Assembly: GCF_001425045.1 (NCBI RefSeq)
Contig: NZ_LMDJ01000002.1
Coordinates: 124,001-188,000 of the forward strand
From: Massilia sp. Root351
GTDB lineage: Bacteria > Pseudomonadota > Gammaproteobacteria > Burkholderiales > Burkholderiaceae_D
Direction of reading: 5' to 3'
DNA length: 64,000 bases
Below the pieces are notes generated by a model. It was not told where the DNA came from, ran no database searches, and saw only the letters and a program-made list of their open reading frames with translations. Made by a program: the position numbers and the translations under genes. Positions 1 to 8,997 of the stretch are shown here, piece after piece. Within the stretch, counting starts at the first letter, position 1, and each line of letters begins with the position of its first letter.

Positions 1-77
1 AGTTCCAGTTCCTCGTCGTAGCTGTCGACAATGTCCTTGTGCACGCGGGCGGTCAGTTCTCTCAGTTGGATGTCCAT
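1..77 (-). CDS. N-terminal fragment of an unidentified protein
   Basis: An open frame begins with ATG at 77 and runs off the left edge, giving 25 codons that start MDIQLRELTARVHKD and are rich in acidic residues. No family can be named from so short a piece. It would be divergent from the PL8 lyase gene, leaving about 190 bases between the two starts. No strong ribosome binding site is seen upstream, so the frame could be accidental. Confidence 0.35.
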   Translation of the reverse strand, partial: MDIQLRELTARVHKDIVDSYDEELE

Positions 78-213
78 GGTGGGCGTTCGCAGTAGCCTGA
101 TGATAGTCGTCCGAGTATAGGCGGGCGATGTGACATGCCCGTGACCGGGCTGCCGGTTTGTTGTGGCGGACAAACGGTACGCCGGTTTAGATTGCGCATT
201 TCGGGATCGAAGT

Positions 214-226
214 GGTAACGTTAACC
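214..226. promoter_or_regulatory. LacI-type operator before first PL8 lyase gene
   Basis: GGTAACGTTAACC, with a perfect TAACGTTA core, lies 41 bases upstream of the PL8 start codon. The same motif recurs before most genes of the first 28 kb. LacI-family regulators bind palindromes with a central CG, and the regulator encoded at 12620 is the likely ligand (inference). The region from 78 to 213 shows no other recognisable site. Confidence 0.65.
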
Positions 227-266
227 TATAAAAATAATCCTGGTTGCGCTCAAATTGGAGAAACCG

Positions 267-3209
267 ATGAATCTCGCTTTTCGCCCGCCGCGCCGGGGCT
301 TGCTGCTGGCTTTGCTATTGCACGCGGGCCTGGCCGCCGTACCTGCCCGCGCCGATGTGTACGACGACATGCGGACCAAGTGGCTGAACCGCAGCGCGAG
401 CGCGCCCGCCCTCGCGCCCGACGATCCCGACGTGGCCATGCAGGCTGCCGGCGGCAGTGCCGCCGCCACGCAGTACTGGAGCACGATGAACCGGGGCCCC
501 GGCCGCACCGCGCTGTGGCCCGACTTGCCGCTGGGCGCAGTGTCGGCCAGTATCACTGCCAGCGTGGCGCGTTTGAGCACACTGATGGCGGCCTACCAGT
601 CCGCCGCTTCGCCTTACTATCAGAATCCCGAGGTGCTGCAGGCAGCGCTGGAGGGGCTGGATTGGCTGCTGGCCAACGGGTATTCCGCCACCGGCACCGG
701 CCATGACAACTGGTGGGACTGGCAGATCGGCGCTCCGGCCAATCTGAACAACCTCATGATGGCGAACTACAGCCTGCTGTCGCCGGCGCGTATCGCCGCG
801 TGCATCGCCGCGATCGACCACTACGCGCCCGATCCGACGCGGCGCGCCAGCATGGATGGTTCGATTGCCGCCAACGCCATTGAGGAAGTGGGCGCCAACC
901 GCCTGGACAAGGCGCTTGGCGCAGTGATGCGTGGCATATTGGGCAAGAGCGGCGCCAAGATCACGGCAGGGCGCGATGCGATCCCCGCGGCGTTGGCCTA
1001 CGTGGCCACCGGCGACGGCTACTACACCGACGGCAGCTTTATCCAGCACACGCACACGCCTTACGTGGGCGCCTACGGCACGGTGCTGCTGGCCGATATC
1101 AGCAAGCTGTATTACCTGCTGAACGACAGCCCCTGGTCCATCAGCACGGACCCGAACTACCTCAATCCCTACGACTGGGCGATGAACGCCTATCGCCCAT
1201 TCATCTTCGACGGCGCCATGATGGACAACCAGCGCGGCCGCAGCATTTCGCGCCAGGGCACGTCGGACCACCTTAGCGGCCGTGCGACCGTCAGTGCCCT
1301 GGCCGAGCTGGCACAGGTGCTGCCCGCAGCGCAGGCGCTGCAGCTGAAATCGGTGATCAAGGGCTGGGTGGAGCGCGACGGCAGCTTTGGAGAAAGCTAT
1401 TTCACGCCGCAGTACGGCTCCGGCGTGCCGGTGTTCGACATCGCGCTCATCAAGGCCATCCTGAACGATGCGGGCATCCCCTCGGCGCCGGAGGGCAACG
1501 AAACGCGCATCTTCCCGTCGGCCGACCGCGCCGTGTCGCGCGGCGACGGCTATGCCTTCGCCTTGTCGATGTTCTCCAAGCGCATCAGTGCCTTTGAATT
1601 CGGCAATGGCGAAAACAAGTTCGGCTGGTGGACCGGCATCGGCATGACCCAGCTCTATAACGCCGACCAGACCCAGTACGGCAACGACTTCTGGCCCACG
1701 GTCGACCTGCGGCGCCTGTCCGGCACCACGACCGACCGCAGTGGCGGCACGCCGGTGGCGTGGAAGCACTACGGCAACACCAAGAACGCCATCGGCGGCG
1801 CGGAACTGAACCGCCAGTTCGCCACCGCCGCCATGGAGTTCGCGCTGACCAACGCCACGGCCAGTACCCTGTCGGGCAAGAAGGCCTGGTTCCTGTTCGG
1901 CGACCGCATCGTCGCCGTCGGCACCGGCATCACCAGCACCGACGGCGTGCCGGTTGAAACCATTGTGGAAAACCGCCTGCTGAACGGAGCGGGCGACAAT
2001 CAGCTGACCGTCAACGACGTGGCCAACGTCATGCCTGCCCCGCTGGGCTGGAGCGAGGCCATGCCCGCCACAAAGTGGGCGCACCTGGCTGGCAATACAT
2101 CCTACGGGTCCGATATCGGTTATGTCTTTCCCGATCTCCCTGCGGTGGCCGCGTTGCGCGAAAGCCGTAGCGGCGCGTGGCGTAACATCAACGATGGCGG
2201 CAGCACGGCCACGGTCAGCAACAACTTCCTGAGCCTGGCGCTGAACCACGGCGTCAATCCGGTGAACGCGGCCTACACCTACGTCCTGCTGCCAAACCGC
2301 AGCGCGGAGGAAACCGCCGCCTTTGCCGCCGCCAATCCCATCAGCGTGATCGAACGCTCCACCACCGCCACGGCCGTGCGCGACAATACGCAGGGCGTGA
2401 CGGGCGTGGTGTACTGGTTCGACGCGCCGAAGACTGTCAACGTCGCGGGCCAGCCTTATCTCACCAGCGACAAGCGCTCGGTGGTCACGCTGCGGCAGGC
2501 GGGCGGCGAGCTGGAACTGGCGGTGGCCGATCCGACCCAGCTCAATACGGGCTTGATCAACCTTGAACTGAACCGCGCCGGCAACCTGGTGAGCAAGGAC
2601 GACGCCATCGCTTTCCTCAATCCGGGCGGCGCCACCATCAAGCTGGCGGTCAGCGTCAACGGCGCGCTGGGCAAGTCGTTCAAGGCCAGGTTCACGCTGA
2701 TCAACAGGACGGCGCTGGCGCCCGCTGCGGACGCGTATGTGCGCGATGGCACCTACGCCGGCGCCAACTACGGCGCCACCGCGACCATGGTGGTCAAGCA
2801 GGAGACGGTGAGCTATACCCGCAAGGCGCTGCTGAAGTTCGACCTTGCCGCCATCAGTGGCACGGTTACCAGCGCCAAGCTGAAACTGGTGCCGACTTCC
2901 GTCGGCATGGCGGGCGTGACGCACAATCTGTATCAAACCGCAGCAGACAGCTGGACCGAGAGCGCGCTGACCTGGAATGGCATGCCGGCCAACGGCGGCT
3001 TGCTGGGGAGCTGGGAGGTGCCGGCGGCGAATACGCCGGTCGAAATCGATGTGACGGCGGCTGCCAGCGGCGTGATGGGCGGCAGCAAGGTGTTGTCGCT
3101 GAAGCTGGAGGGCGCCGCCAATTACGGCAGCGCCTCGTCGGTGGAATATGGGACCAGGGAGCATGGGAATGCGAATTACCGTCCCACGCTGGTCGTGACT
3201 TATCAGTAA
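267..3209 (+). CDS. Polysaccharide lyase family 8 (hyaluronate/chondroitin/xanthan lyase type) with C-terminal DNRLRE-like domain
   Basis: The 980-residue secreted enzyme should cleave a uronic-acid-containing polysaccharide by beta-elimination. ATG 267 is chosen over TTG 255 because GGAG lies just before it and a clean signal peptide follows (cut after PARA, about residue 29). PL8 landmarks are NNWWDWQIGAP-like NWWDWQIGAP near 148, the catalytic Asn in GANRLDK near 211, His near 261 and Tyr near 266 in SFIQHTHTPY, and Arg in RGRSISR near 324. The central and C-terminal beta-sandwich follow to about residue 810. Residues 815-980 form an extra domain starting AYVRDGTYAGANYG that resembles DNRLRE/CBM-like modules. 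Substrate within PL8 cannot be decided from sequence; GalNAc catabolic genes next door favour chondroitin. A paralogue without the extra domain is at 25240. Confidence 0.9.
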   Translation: MNLAFRPPRRGLLLALLLHAGLAAVPARADVYDDMRTKWLNRSASAPALAPDDPDVAMQAAGGSAAATQYWSTMNRGPGRTALWPDLPLGAVSASITASVARLSTLMAAYQSAASPYYQNPEVLQAALEGLDWLLANGYSATGTGHDNWWDWQIGAPANLNNLMMANYSLLSPARIAACIAAIDHYAPDPTRRASMDGSIAANAIEEVGANRLDKALGAVMRGILGKSGAKITAGRDAIPAALAYVATGDGYYTDGSFIQHTHTPYVGAYGTVLLADISKLYYLLNDSPWSISTDPNYLNPYDWAMNAYRPFIFDGAMMDNQRGRSISRQGTSDHLSGRATVSALAELAQVLPAAQALQLKSVIKGWVERDGSFGESYFTPQYGSGVPVFDIALIKAILNDAGIPSAPEGNETRIFPSADRAVSRGDGYAFALSMFSKRISAFEFGNGENKFGWWTGIGMTQLYNADQTQYGNDFWPTVDLRRLSGTTTDRSGGTPVAWKHYGNTKNAIGGAELNRQFATAAMEFALTNATASTLSGKKAWFLFGDRIVAVGTGITSTDGVPVETIVENRLLNGAGDNQLTVNDVANVMPAPLGWSEAMPATKWAHLAGNTSYGSDIGYVFPDLPAVAALRESRSGAWRNINDGGSTATVSNNFLSLALNHGVNPVNAAYTYVLLPNRSAEETAAFAAANPISVIERSTTATAVRDNTQGVTGVVYWFDAPKTVNVAGQPYLTSDKRSVVTLRQAGGELELAVADPTQLNTGLINLELNRAGNLVSKDDAIAFLNPGGATIKLAVSVNGALGKSFKARFTLINRTALAPAADAYVRDGTYAGANYGATATMVVKQETVSYTRKALLKFDLAAISGTVTSAKLKLVPTSVGMAGVTHNLYQTAADSWTESALTWNGMPANGGLLGSWEVPAANTPVEIDVTAAASGVMGGSKVLSLKLEGAANYGSASSVEYGTREHGNANYRPTLVVTYQ

Positions 3210-3222
3210 TTCCTGAAGTAAT

Positions 3223-3933
3223 TCACGAGCAACCCTTTGCCCGTTCCTGCGATTCGCCGGGGCGGGTTTTTTTTGGCCGCAGCGCGAGCAAGGCCGCCAG
3301 TCCGGCACCCATCAGCAGCAGCGATGCAGGTTCGGGCAGGGCTGCCGCATCCAGATAGTGAATGGTCAGGACCATGCCCGCGCGGTCCGCCGCGTAGGCG
3401 CCGTTGTTGGCCACTGTCCATTGCGCCACGGTGGACCCTCGCAGGTGCATGCCGAACCAGCTGTCGCGCGCGGCCAGGCTGGCCGCCAGCAGGGAAGTGA
3501 GGTCGAAATGGCTGGTCGCCCGGCCCGCCAGCGTGGACACCACAGAGCCGTAGTTGGCGCCGGGCGCGTTCCAGCTGTAGGCCAGCTTGCCCGCGTTGGC
3601 GTCCGCGTCGAAGCCTACCAGCGTGCCGTTCTGCGGCCCGGTCTCGCCCTCCTTGAGTTCAAATGACAGCACCGCGCTGGAAATGGTCTTGCCCGCCAGC
3701 GCTCCGATATCGACCTGCATGATGGTGCGGCTCAAATTGCTGCGTTCCACGCCCAGGATGTGCGCCCAGGCGCTGCTGTACATGCCCAGGTAGCCGGTGC
3801 CCGCGTAGGTGCTGGCGGTATTGCTGTTCCTGAGCGTGGAGAAGGTGCCGATGTCGTCGAGCGAAATCGCCATCACGCCGGCTTGCGCCTGAGTTGCGGC
3901 CAGCAGTGGGATCAGGGCTAACAGTGTTTTCAT
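3223..3933 (-). CDS. PEP-CTERM sorted exoprotein with DNRLRE-like domain
   Basis: 236 residues. A signal peptide (MKTLLALIPLLAATQAQA) is followed by a beta-rich region of about 170 residues and a C-terminal sorting signal PEPASLLLMGAGLAALLAL ending in a basic tail. PEP-CTERM proteins are processed by exosortase and tied to exopolysaccharide or biofilm secretion; no exosortase is in this window. The body (STYAGTGYLG, then an aliphatic IMQVDIGALAGKTISSAVLS stretch) resembles the C-terminal domain of the neighbouring PL8 lyase. ATG 3933 has GGAGAC upstream and overlaps the stop of the sugar-porter gene by four bases (ATGA), so it is the last gene of the GalNAc operon and probably translationally coupled. 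Its role is unknown; surface binding of the polysaccharide is a reasonable guess. Confidence 0.8.
   Translation of the reverse strand: MKTLLALIPLLAATQAQAGVMAISLDDIGTFSTLRNSNTASTYAGTGYLGMYSSAWAHILGVERSNLSRTIMQVDIGALAGKTISSAVLSFELKEGETGPQNGTLVGFDADANAGKLAYSWNAPGANYGSVVSTLAGRATSHFDLTSLLAASLAARDSWFGMHLRGSTVAQWTVANNGAYAADRAGMVLTIHYLDAAALPEPASLLLMGAGLAALLALRPKKTRPGESQERAKGCS
3241..3274 (+). terminator. Possible intrinsic terminator of PL8 gene
   Basis: CCGTTCC (3241-3247) can pair with GGGGCGG (3259-3265), using two G-T wobbles, and is followed by a run of eight T at 3267-3274. It lies inside the 3' end of the convergent PEP-CTERM gene, where the T run encodes two lysines of the basic tail on the other strand. 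Confidence 0.4.
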
Positions 3934-5747
3934 GATGCGTCTCCGGTGGTGTAGTTGGCAACGTGCTCCGTGCGCGCGCCTTTCTTGTCTGCGCGTCCTT
4001 CGAAATAGCGTCCGATTTCCTCCAGCGTCTTGCCGCGCGTTTCGGGCAACAGGATGGCGGCGGCCAGGAAGTACACCACCGTGCAGCCGGCCCAGGCGAA
4101 GAACATGGGCGCATAGCCGTGCTGGCCCACGGTGGGCAGGAACACTGCCGCGATGGAGGTCGATACCAGCTGATTGAGCAGCAGGGCCACGCTCATGCCG
4201 TTGGAACGGATGCGGTTTGGCATCAGCTCGGACAGCGCCAGCCACACGCACACGCCGGGACCGACCGCGAAGCTGGAGACAAATGCCAACAGGCAGGCCA
4301 GCAGCAGCCAGCCTTGGGCTGGCGTGGGCGGTGGACCCAGGCGGGCGCGCTCGATCACCAGCGGCGCGCCTTGCGCCAGCCTCATGTCCGGGAAAGGGTT
4401 CAGATGCAGCGCGCGGAAGGCCGCTCCCAGCGCGCTGTCGCCTTCGATACCGCTGGGCGGGGCGATGCTCAGCGCTTGTCCCGGGCGCAGCGTGCGGACC
4501 TGGGTCAACGGGCCGTAGCTGTAGGCGATTTCGAGCTGGTAGGCGTCGTTGCCCGCCAGTGCGCGCAGCGCTGGAGCGTCCAGCGTGAGTGCCTGGTTTT
4601 TTGCCAGCGGCGCCAGCGTGGCGCGCAGGTCGGCTTTGCCGTGGTCCATGGCCAGGAACAGGGCGCCGGCGGCGCACAGCGAGGCGATGATGCCGCCGCA
4701 GCCCAGCATGAGCAGGAAGCGGCGGCCTTTGCGGTCCACCAGCACCACGGCCGCCACCGTCACCAGGGCGTTGGCCAGCTTCAGCGCCACGTCGCCCCAG
4801 TTGGCCTGCGATCCGGCCAGGCCGCCCTGTTCAAGAATGTTGACAGAGTAGGCCAGCACCGAGTTCATGCCAGTGGCCTGGTTGCAGGCCAGGATCAGGC
4901 AGGCCAGCAGGAAGGGGAGTACAAAGCGGCGCTGCATAAGGCTGCCCTGGTCGGCGGCGCCATGGTTGCCGGCTGTGGCCTTGGTCCCGGTGCTGCCTGC
5001 GGCCGCGCCGATGGCGGCCAGCTCGGCGTCGGCATCGGCGTGTGTGCGGGTGCGGCGCAGGGCGGCGAGCGCCTGTTCGCGGCGTCCGCGCGCAAGCAGC
5101 CAGCGCGGCGATTCGCTCAGGCCCAGCACGCCGGCGCAGAACAGCAGTCCCGGCGCCAGGCTGAGCCAAAAGATGCGGCGCCAGGCTGCGTCCTGCATGG
5201 CGGGCAGCCCGGCGGGATTGGTCTGTGCGACGGTTTCCACCTGCTGCGATACGATCAGGCCGATCAGCGCGGCGGCCACCAGGCCGATGGTGAGCAACAG
5301 CTGGAACAAGGCCGTGCCGCGCCCGCGCACGGCCGCCGGCAGCGACTCGGCCAGGTAGAGCGGCACGATCACGCCGACCAGGCCACCGCTGACCCCTTGC
5401 AGCAAGCGGCCCAGCAGCAGCGGCACATAGCCGGCGGCCAGCGCGATCATGGGAATGCTGGCTGAGAACAGCAGGCCAGCCACCAGCATGCCGGCCTTGC
5501 GGCCGATGGTGTCGGCCAGCGCGCCGGCGGCCAGTGAGGACAGTACTGAGCCGAGCAGCACGGCGGCCACGACCAAGCCGAGCTGTTGCGCCGACAGCTT
5601 CCACAGCTGCGCGGCGGACGACTCCAGATAGGGCAGGGCGCCGGCGATGATGCCGACGTCGATACCGTACAGCAGGCCGCCAAGGCCGGCCACGGCCAGC
5701 AGGTAACGGGTTTGGCTAGCGTGTTTCTCAGGCGGGTAGGGGCGCAT
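3930..5747 (-). CDS. MFS sugar porter with large periplasmic insertion
   Basis: 605 residues, against about 460-500 for typical sugar-porter family members. Sugar-porter marks are present: ADTIGRKAG after TM2, RGRGTALFQ, SESPRWLL near 211, NQATGMN near 289 and DRKGRR near 338. About 110 extra residues (roughly 368-478) lie between predicted TM9 and TM10, a loop expected on the periplasmic side. ATG 5747 has AAGGA upstream; the much longer open frame has no start of comparable quality. The start overlaps agaA by 20 bases. Position in the aga operon suggests uptake of GalNAc or of the disaccharide released by the lyases, as with the MFS permeases of other proteobacterial GalNAc loci (inference). 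Confidence 0.85.
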   Translation of the reverse strand: MRPYPPEKHASQTRYLLAVAGLGGLLYGIDVGIIAGALPYLESSAAQLWKLSAQQLGLVVAAVLLGSVLSSLAAGALADTIGRKAGMLVAGLLFSASIPMIALAAGYVPLLLGRLLQGVSGGLVGVIVPLYLAESLPAAVRGRGTALFQLLLTIGLVAAALIGLIVSQQVETVAQTNPAGLPAMQDAAWRRIFWLSLAPGLLFCAGVLGLSESPRWLLARGRREQALAALRRTRTHADADAELAAIGAAAGSTGTKATAGNHGAADQGSLMQRRFVLPFLLACLILACNQATGMNSVLAYSVNILEQGGLAGSQANWGDVALKLANALVTVAAVVLVDRKGRRFLLMLGCGGIIASLCAAGALFLAMDHGKADLRATLAPLAKNQALTLDAPALRALAGNDAYQLEIAYSYGPLTQVRTLRPGQALSIAPPSGIEGDSALGAAFRALHLNPFPDMRLAQGAPLVIERARLGPPPTPAQGWLLLACLLAFVSSFAVGPGVCVWLALSELMPNRIRSNGMSVALLLNQLVSTSIAAVFLPTVGQHGYAPMFFAWAGCTVVYFLAAAILLPETRGKTLEEIGRYFEGRADKKGARTEHVANYTTGDAS

Positions 5748-6879
5748 GGTGTTTTCCTTGTTGAATGTCCAGCGGGTCCAGGGGACGGCCGCGCAGCAGC
5801 ACGGAACGTACTTGCAATTCGTCGTCCAGCACGACGATGTCGGCGCGCGCACCTGCTGCCAGGCGGCCGCGGTCCTGCATGCCGAGGTAGTCGGCCGGGA
5901 AGCGCGACACGCGGTCGCTGGCGTCGGCCAGCATCAGGCCGATGCCGACCAGGTTGCGCAGCGCCTGGTCCATCGTCAGCGCGCTGCCGGCCAGCGAATC
6001 GCCGCTGGCCAGGCGCACGCAGCCCGCGCATTTCATGACGCGCTGGCTGCCCAGCATGTAGGCGCCGTCCGGCATGCCGGTGGCGGACGTGGCGTCGGTC
6101 ACCGCGTACAGGCGCGGGATGGCGCGCACGGCGGCGCGCAGCGCGCCGGGTCGGGCGTGGTGCAGGTCGGGGATGATTTCGGCGTATTGTCCGTGCGCCA
6201 GCGCAGCGCCGACGATGCCGGGCGCATACTGGTTCAGGCCCGTCATGCCATTGAACAGGTGGGTGAACCCGGCCAGGCCCGCCTCGAGCGCCGCCACGCC
6301 GTCTTCATAAGTGCCGGCGCTGTGGCCGGCCTGCACCCGGATGCCCATGGCGCACAACTGGGGAATGAGCTCCAGGTGGCCGGCCACTTCAGGCGCCAGG
6401 GTCAACACGCGGATGGGCGCCAGCGCATGCCACGCCAGCACCTGTACCAGCGTGCCGGGCGTGACCAGCGGCGGCTGCGCACCCAGGCGGCCGATGTTGA
6501 GAAAAGGGCCTTCCAGGTGCACGCCGGCGATGTGTGCGGCATCCGCAGCGGGGGTGGCCATGGCAGCGGCAGCGCCGCGCAGCGCGTGCGCTATTGCCTC
6601 CGGCGGCGCGGTCATGGTGGTGGCCAGCAGCGTTGTGGTACCGTGGCGTGCGTGCAGCCGGGCCACGGTCTGCGCGGCGCCGCCGCCCTGCATGATGTCC
6701 ACGCCGCCCGCCCCGTGCACGTGCAGGTCGATAAAGCCGGGCAGTATCCAGCGGTCGCCGCGCGCGGTGTCGTCGGCTTCGATGGCAACGATGTCGGCTC
6801 CATGGCGCAGGCGTCCGCGTATCCAGCCGCCGGGGGTGAGGATGCGGCCTTCCAGCGTCCCGTGCATGTCAGTTGCCAT
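5728..6879 (-). CDS. agaA: N-acetylgalactosamine-6-phosphate deacetylase (NagA/AgaA family)
   Basis: 383-residue cytoplasmic amidohydrolase removing acetate from GalNAc-6-phosphate (or GlcNAc-6-phosphate). Metal and active-site elements are in order: DLHVHGAGG at 51-59, HLEGPF with Glu123, AGHSAGTYEDG with His186, THLFNGMTGL with His207 and the catalytic Asp262 in TDATSATGMPDG. ATG 6879 has GGAGC upstream and overlaps the DeoR gene by 11 bases. The family does not separate the two substrates by motif; the adjoining agaS and agaZ favour the galacto-epimer. Confidence 0.9.
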   Translation of the reverse strand: MATDMHGTLEGRILTPGGWIRGRLRHGADIVAIEADDTARGDRWILPGFIDLHVHGAGGVDIMQGGGAAQTVARLHARHGTTTLLATTMTAPPEAIAHALRGAAAAMATPAADAAHIAGVHLEGPFLNIGRLGAQPPLVTPGTLVQVLAWHALAPIRVLTLAPEVAGHLELIPQLCAMGIRVQAGHSAGTYEDGVAALEAGLAGFTHLFNGMTGLNQYAPGIVGAALAHGQYAEIIPDLHHARPGALRAAVRAIPRLYAVTDATSATGMPDGAYMLGSQRVMKCAGCVRLASGDSLAGSALTMDQALRNLVGIGLMLADASDRVSRFPADYLGMQDRGRLAAGARADIVVLDDELQVRSVLLRGRPLDPLDIQQGKHHAPLPA

Positions 6880-7705
6880 GCTCGTGCTCCGCAATGATGA
6901 CGGTGATGCCCTGCGCCGCTAGCTGCTCGCGCAGCGTGGGCGCCAGGCTGGCGTCGGTGATGATGGTGTCCACATGCTTGAGCGCGCAAATGCGGTTCAG
7001 GCAGATGCGGCCGAATTTGGACGCGTCGGCCAGCACGATCACCTGGCGCGCACAGGCAGCCATGCGTGCGTTCAGGCTGGCGTCCGCGGCGTCGTGGGTG
7101 GACAGGCCGAAGGCCGGATCGATGCCGTCCGCGCCGAGAAACAGCTTGTCGAACACATAGCCGTCCAGGCTGGCCTCGGCCTGTTTGCCTTGCAGAGACT
7201 GGGACGCGTGGCGCAGCACGCCGCCTGACACGATCAGGTCGATGTCGCTGGAGTGCGCCAGTTCGGAGGCAATCGGCAGGCTGTTGGTAAACACCGTCAG
7301 CGTGCCGCGCGCGCTGAGCAGGCGCGCCAGTTGCAGGGTGCTGCTGCCTGCGTCCAGTATCAGCTTGTCGCCGGGCGCAACCAGGGCCGCCGCGCAAGCG
7401 GCGATGCGCTGCTTGCGCTCGCGGTGCTGCAGGCGTTTTTCCGCCAGCGGTGCTTCCGGCGGGGCGGAATGCGCCAGCCGCGCACCGCCGTGCTGGCGCT
7501 GCACCAGGCCGGCTTCGGCCAGCGCCCGCAGGTCCAGGCGTATCGTCACCGCCGTGACGCCGAGGCGCTGCGCCAGGCGCTGCACGCGCACACTGTCCTG
7601 CTCGCGCAGCGCATGCAGGATTTGCCGGCGCCGTTCCTCGCAGCTGGCCGTGGTGTTGCCGTGGTAGTGCGGCGCGGCGCCGCCGGCCGGGGCGAATGTC
7701 AGCAT
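6869..7705 (-). CDS. agaR: DeoR/GlpR-family regulator (AgaR-like)
   Basis: 278 residues. An N-terminal winged helix-turn-helix (RRRQILHALREQDSVRVQRL, then VTAVTIRLDLRALAEAGLV) is followed by a DeoR sensor domain with DAGSSTLQLA, VFTNSLPIA and GADGIDPAFGLST, typical of repressors sensing sugar phosphates. Embedded between agaZ and agaA, it is probably the local GalNAc-pathway regulator. ATG 7705 is preferred because it overlaps the agaZ stop by 7 bases; a start at 7732 would lengthen the overlap. DNA site unknown; two inverted repeats before agaS are candidates. Confidence 0.85.
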   Translation of the reverse strand: MLTFAPAGGAAPHYHGNTTASCEERRRQILHALREQDSVRVQRLAQRLGVTAVTIRLDLRALAEAGLVQRQHGGARLAHSAPPEAPLAEKRLQHRERKQRIAACAAALVAPGDKLILDAGSSTLQLARLLSARGTLTVFTNSLPIASELAHSSDIDLIVSGGVLRHASQSLQGKQAEASLDGYVFDKLFLGADGIDPAFGLSTHDAADASLNARMAACARQVIVLADASKFGRICLNRICALKHVDTIITDASLAPTLREQLAAQGITVIIAEHEHGN

Positions 7706-8997
7706 GGCGCGGCCACCCCGTTGAGCCGGCACGCGCGGGCGTAGCGCGCCAGCACCAGTGCGACTTTGTGGCGCGCCAGGTCTGCAGCACGCGCGGGCAG
7801 GCGCCCGGCGTTGACCAGTTCGGCCTGTTCCGGCAGGTATTGGCTGAGCAGGGGAAGCGGCAATGGGCCCGCGTCCAGGTTGGCTTTCAGCGTGGCGAGC
7901 GCCTGCTGTACCGGCGCCGCAGGCCAGTAGTAGCGGCTGCGGTCGGACAGCGCGTAGCGGCGCAGCGTGGCTTGCTGGCCGGGCGTGCCAGGGTAGTGCT
8001 TGTTCCAGTAGCCGGGCTGCTCCAGCATGCAGCGCTCAAGCACTGCCTTGAAGTGCGAGCGCTGCTCGACGGGCAGCAGTTCGTCCTCGATGGCGGCCAG
8101 CGCGAACCATGCCTCGCGCAGCGCGTGGGTAGCAGCCGGTCCCACCTTGAGAATGGCGAAGTGGCCGCGCACCAGCGCGTGCAGCGCCTGTTCGGACTGG
8201 TAGTCGGTGGAATGGGCTTCATACACCAGGCCCGGATGGTCCTCGATGAAGGCCGACAGTTCAAGCGCTTCCGCCGGCGCGTAGTGGCGCACCGTGCTGT
8301 GGTCGAAATCCACGCCCGGCTGCACCACCAGCGCGATCACGCGCTGCCATGCCGCCTCCAGGCCGCGCTGCGCGAAGGCCCGGCGATGTGCCTCCAGCGT
8401 AGCGGCCGCCGCCTGTGGGCGCGTCACCTGGATGCCGCCTTCCAGCGACGCTTCGCCGCCCGGCACCGGCACCTCGGTGCCAACCACGTACACCGGCGGC
8501 GTCAGGCCGGCACCGGCCGCCGCGCGTTCGGCCACATCGGCCAGGTCGGCCGAACGCGCCGCCACCAGGTCGTCCGGCAGCGGCAGCGGGTCTCCCGCGC
8601 AGGCCATGCTGCAATCGAGGTGGATTTTTTCAAAGCCTGCTTCGACGTAGGCTGCGATCAGCACGCGCGCATGCGCCATCGCCTGCTCCGGCGGCAGGTG
8701 CTGCCAGGTGTTGGGACCGAGATGGTCTCCGCCCAGGATCAACCGCTCCGCCGGGAAGTCCATCGAACGAGCCAGGCCGCGCACGTAGGCGACAAAGTCG
8801 CGCGGGCGCATGCCGGTGTAGCCGCCGAACTGGTCGACCTGGTTGGAGGTCGATTCCACCAGCAGCGGGCCGCCGTGTTCCAGGGCGACGGCAATAGCCG
8901 CCTGCAGTACTTCGGCGTTGCTGCAGCAGACGCTGGCGATTCCCGCGGCCGCGCCGTTGCCGTGCTCGCGTATCAGGTTTTGGAGATGGGACATCAT
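7699..8997 (-). CDS. agaZ: AgaZ/GatZ/KbaZ family protein of tagatose-6-phosphate metabolism
   Basis: 432 residues, the usual family length. GIASVCCSNAEVLQAAIAVA near the N-terminus, LILGGDHLGPNTWQ, and IHLDCSMACAGDP are characteristic of the GatZ/KbaZ family. In enterobacteria these are accessory subunits of class II tagatose-1,6-bisphosphate aldolase; comparative genomics of GalNAc pathways has proposed a tagatose-6-phosphate kinase role for AgaZ. No GatY/KbaY aldolase gene accompanies it here. ATG 8997 shares ATGA with the stop of the kinase gene and has AAGGA upstream. Confidence 0.88.
   Translation of the reverse strand: MMSHLQNLIREHGNGAAAGIASVCCSNAEVLQAAIAVALEHGGPLLVESTSNQVDQFGGYTGMRPRDFVAYVRGLARSMDFPAERLILGGDHLGPNTWQHLPPEQAMAHARVLIAAYVEAGFEKIHLDCSMACAGDPLPLPDDLVAARSADLADVAERAAAGAGLTPPVYVVGTEVPVPGGEASLEGGIQVTRPQAAAATLEAHRRAFAQRGLEAAWQRVIALVVQPGVDFDHSTVRHYAPAEALELSAFIEDHPGLVYEAHSTDYQSEQALHALVRGHFAILKVGPAATHALREAWFALAAIEDELLPVEQRSHFKAVLERCMLEQPGYWNKHYPGTPGQQATLRRYALSDRSRYYWPAAPVQQALATLKANLDAGPLPLPLLSQYLPEQAELVNAGRLPARAADLARHKVALVLARYARACRLNGVAAPC

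Noticed and set aside
315..3308. 997-codon open frame antisense to the first PL8 gene
   Set aside because: Frame is open because of high GC third positions in the sense gene. The product is a low-complexity Arg/Gly/His/Val string with no motif, while the sense frame encodes a full PL8 enzyme.
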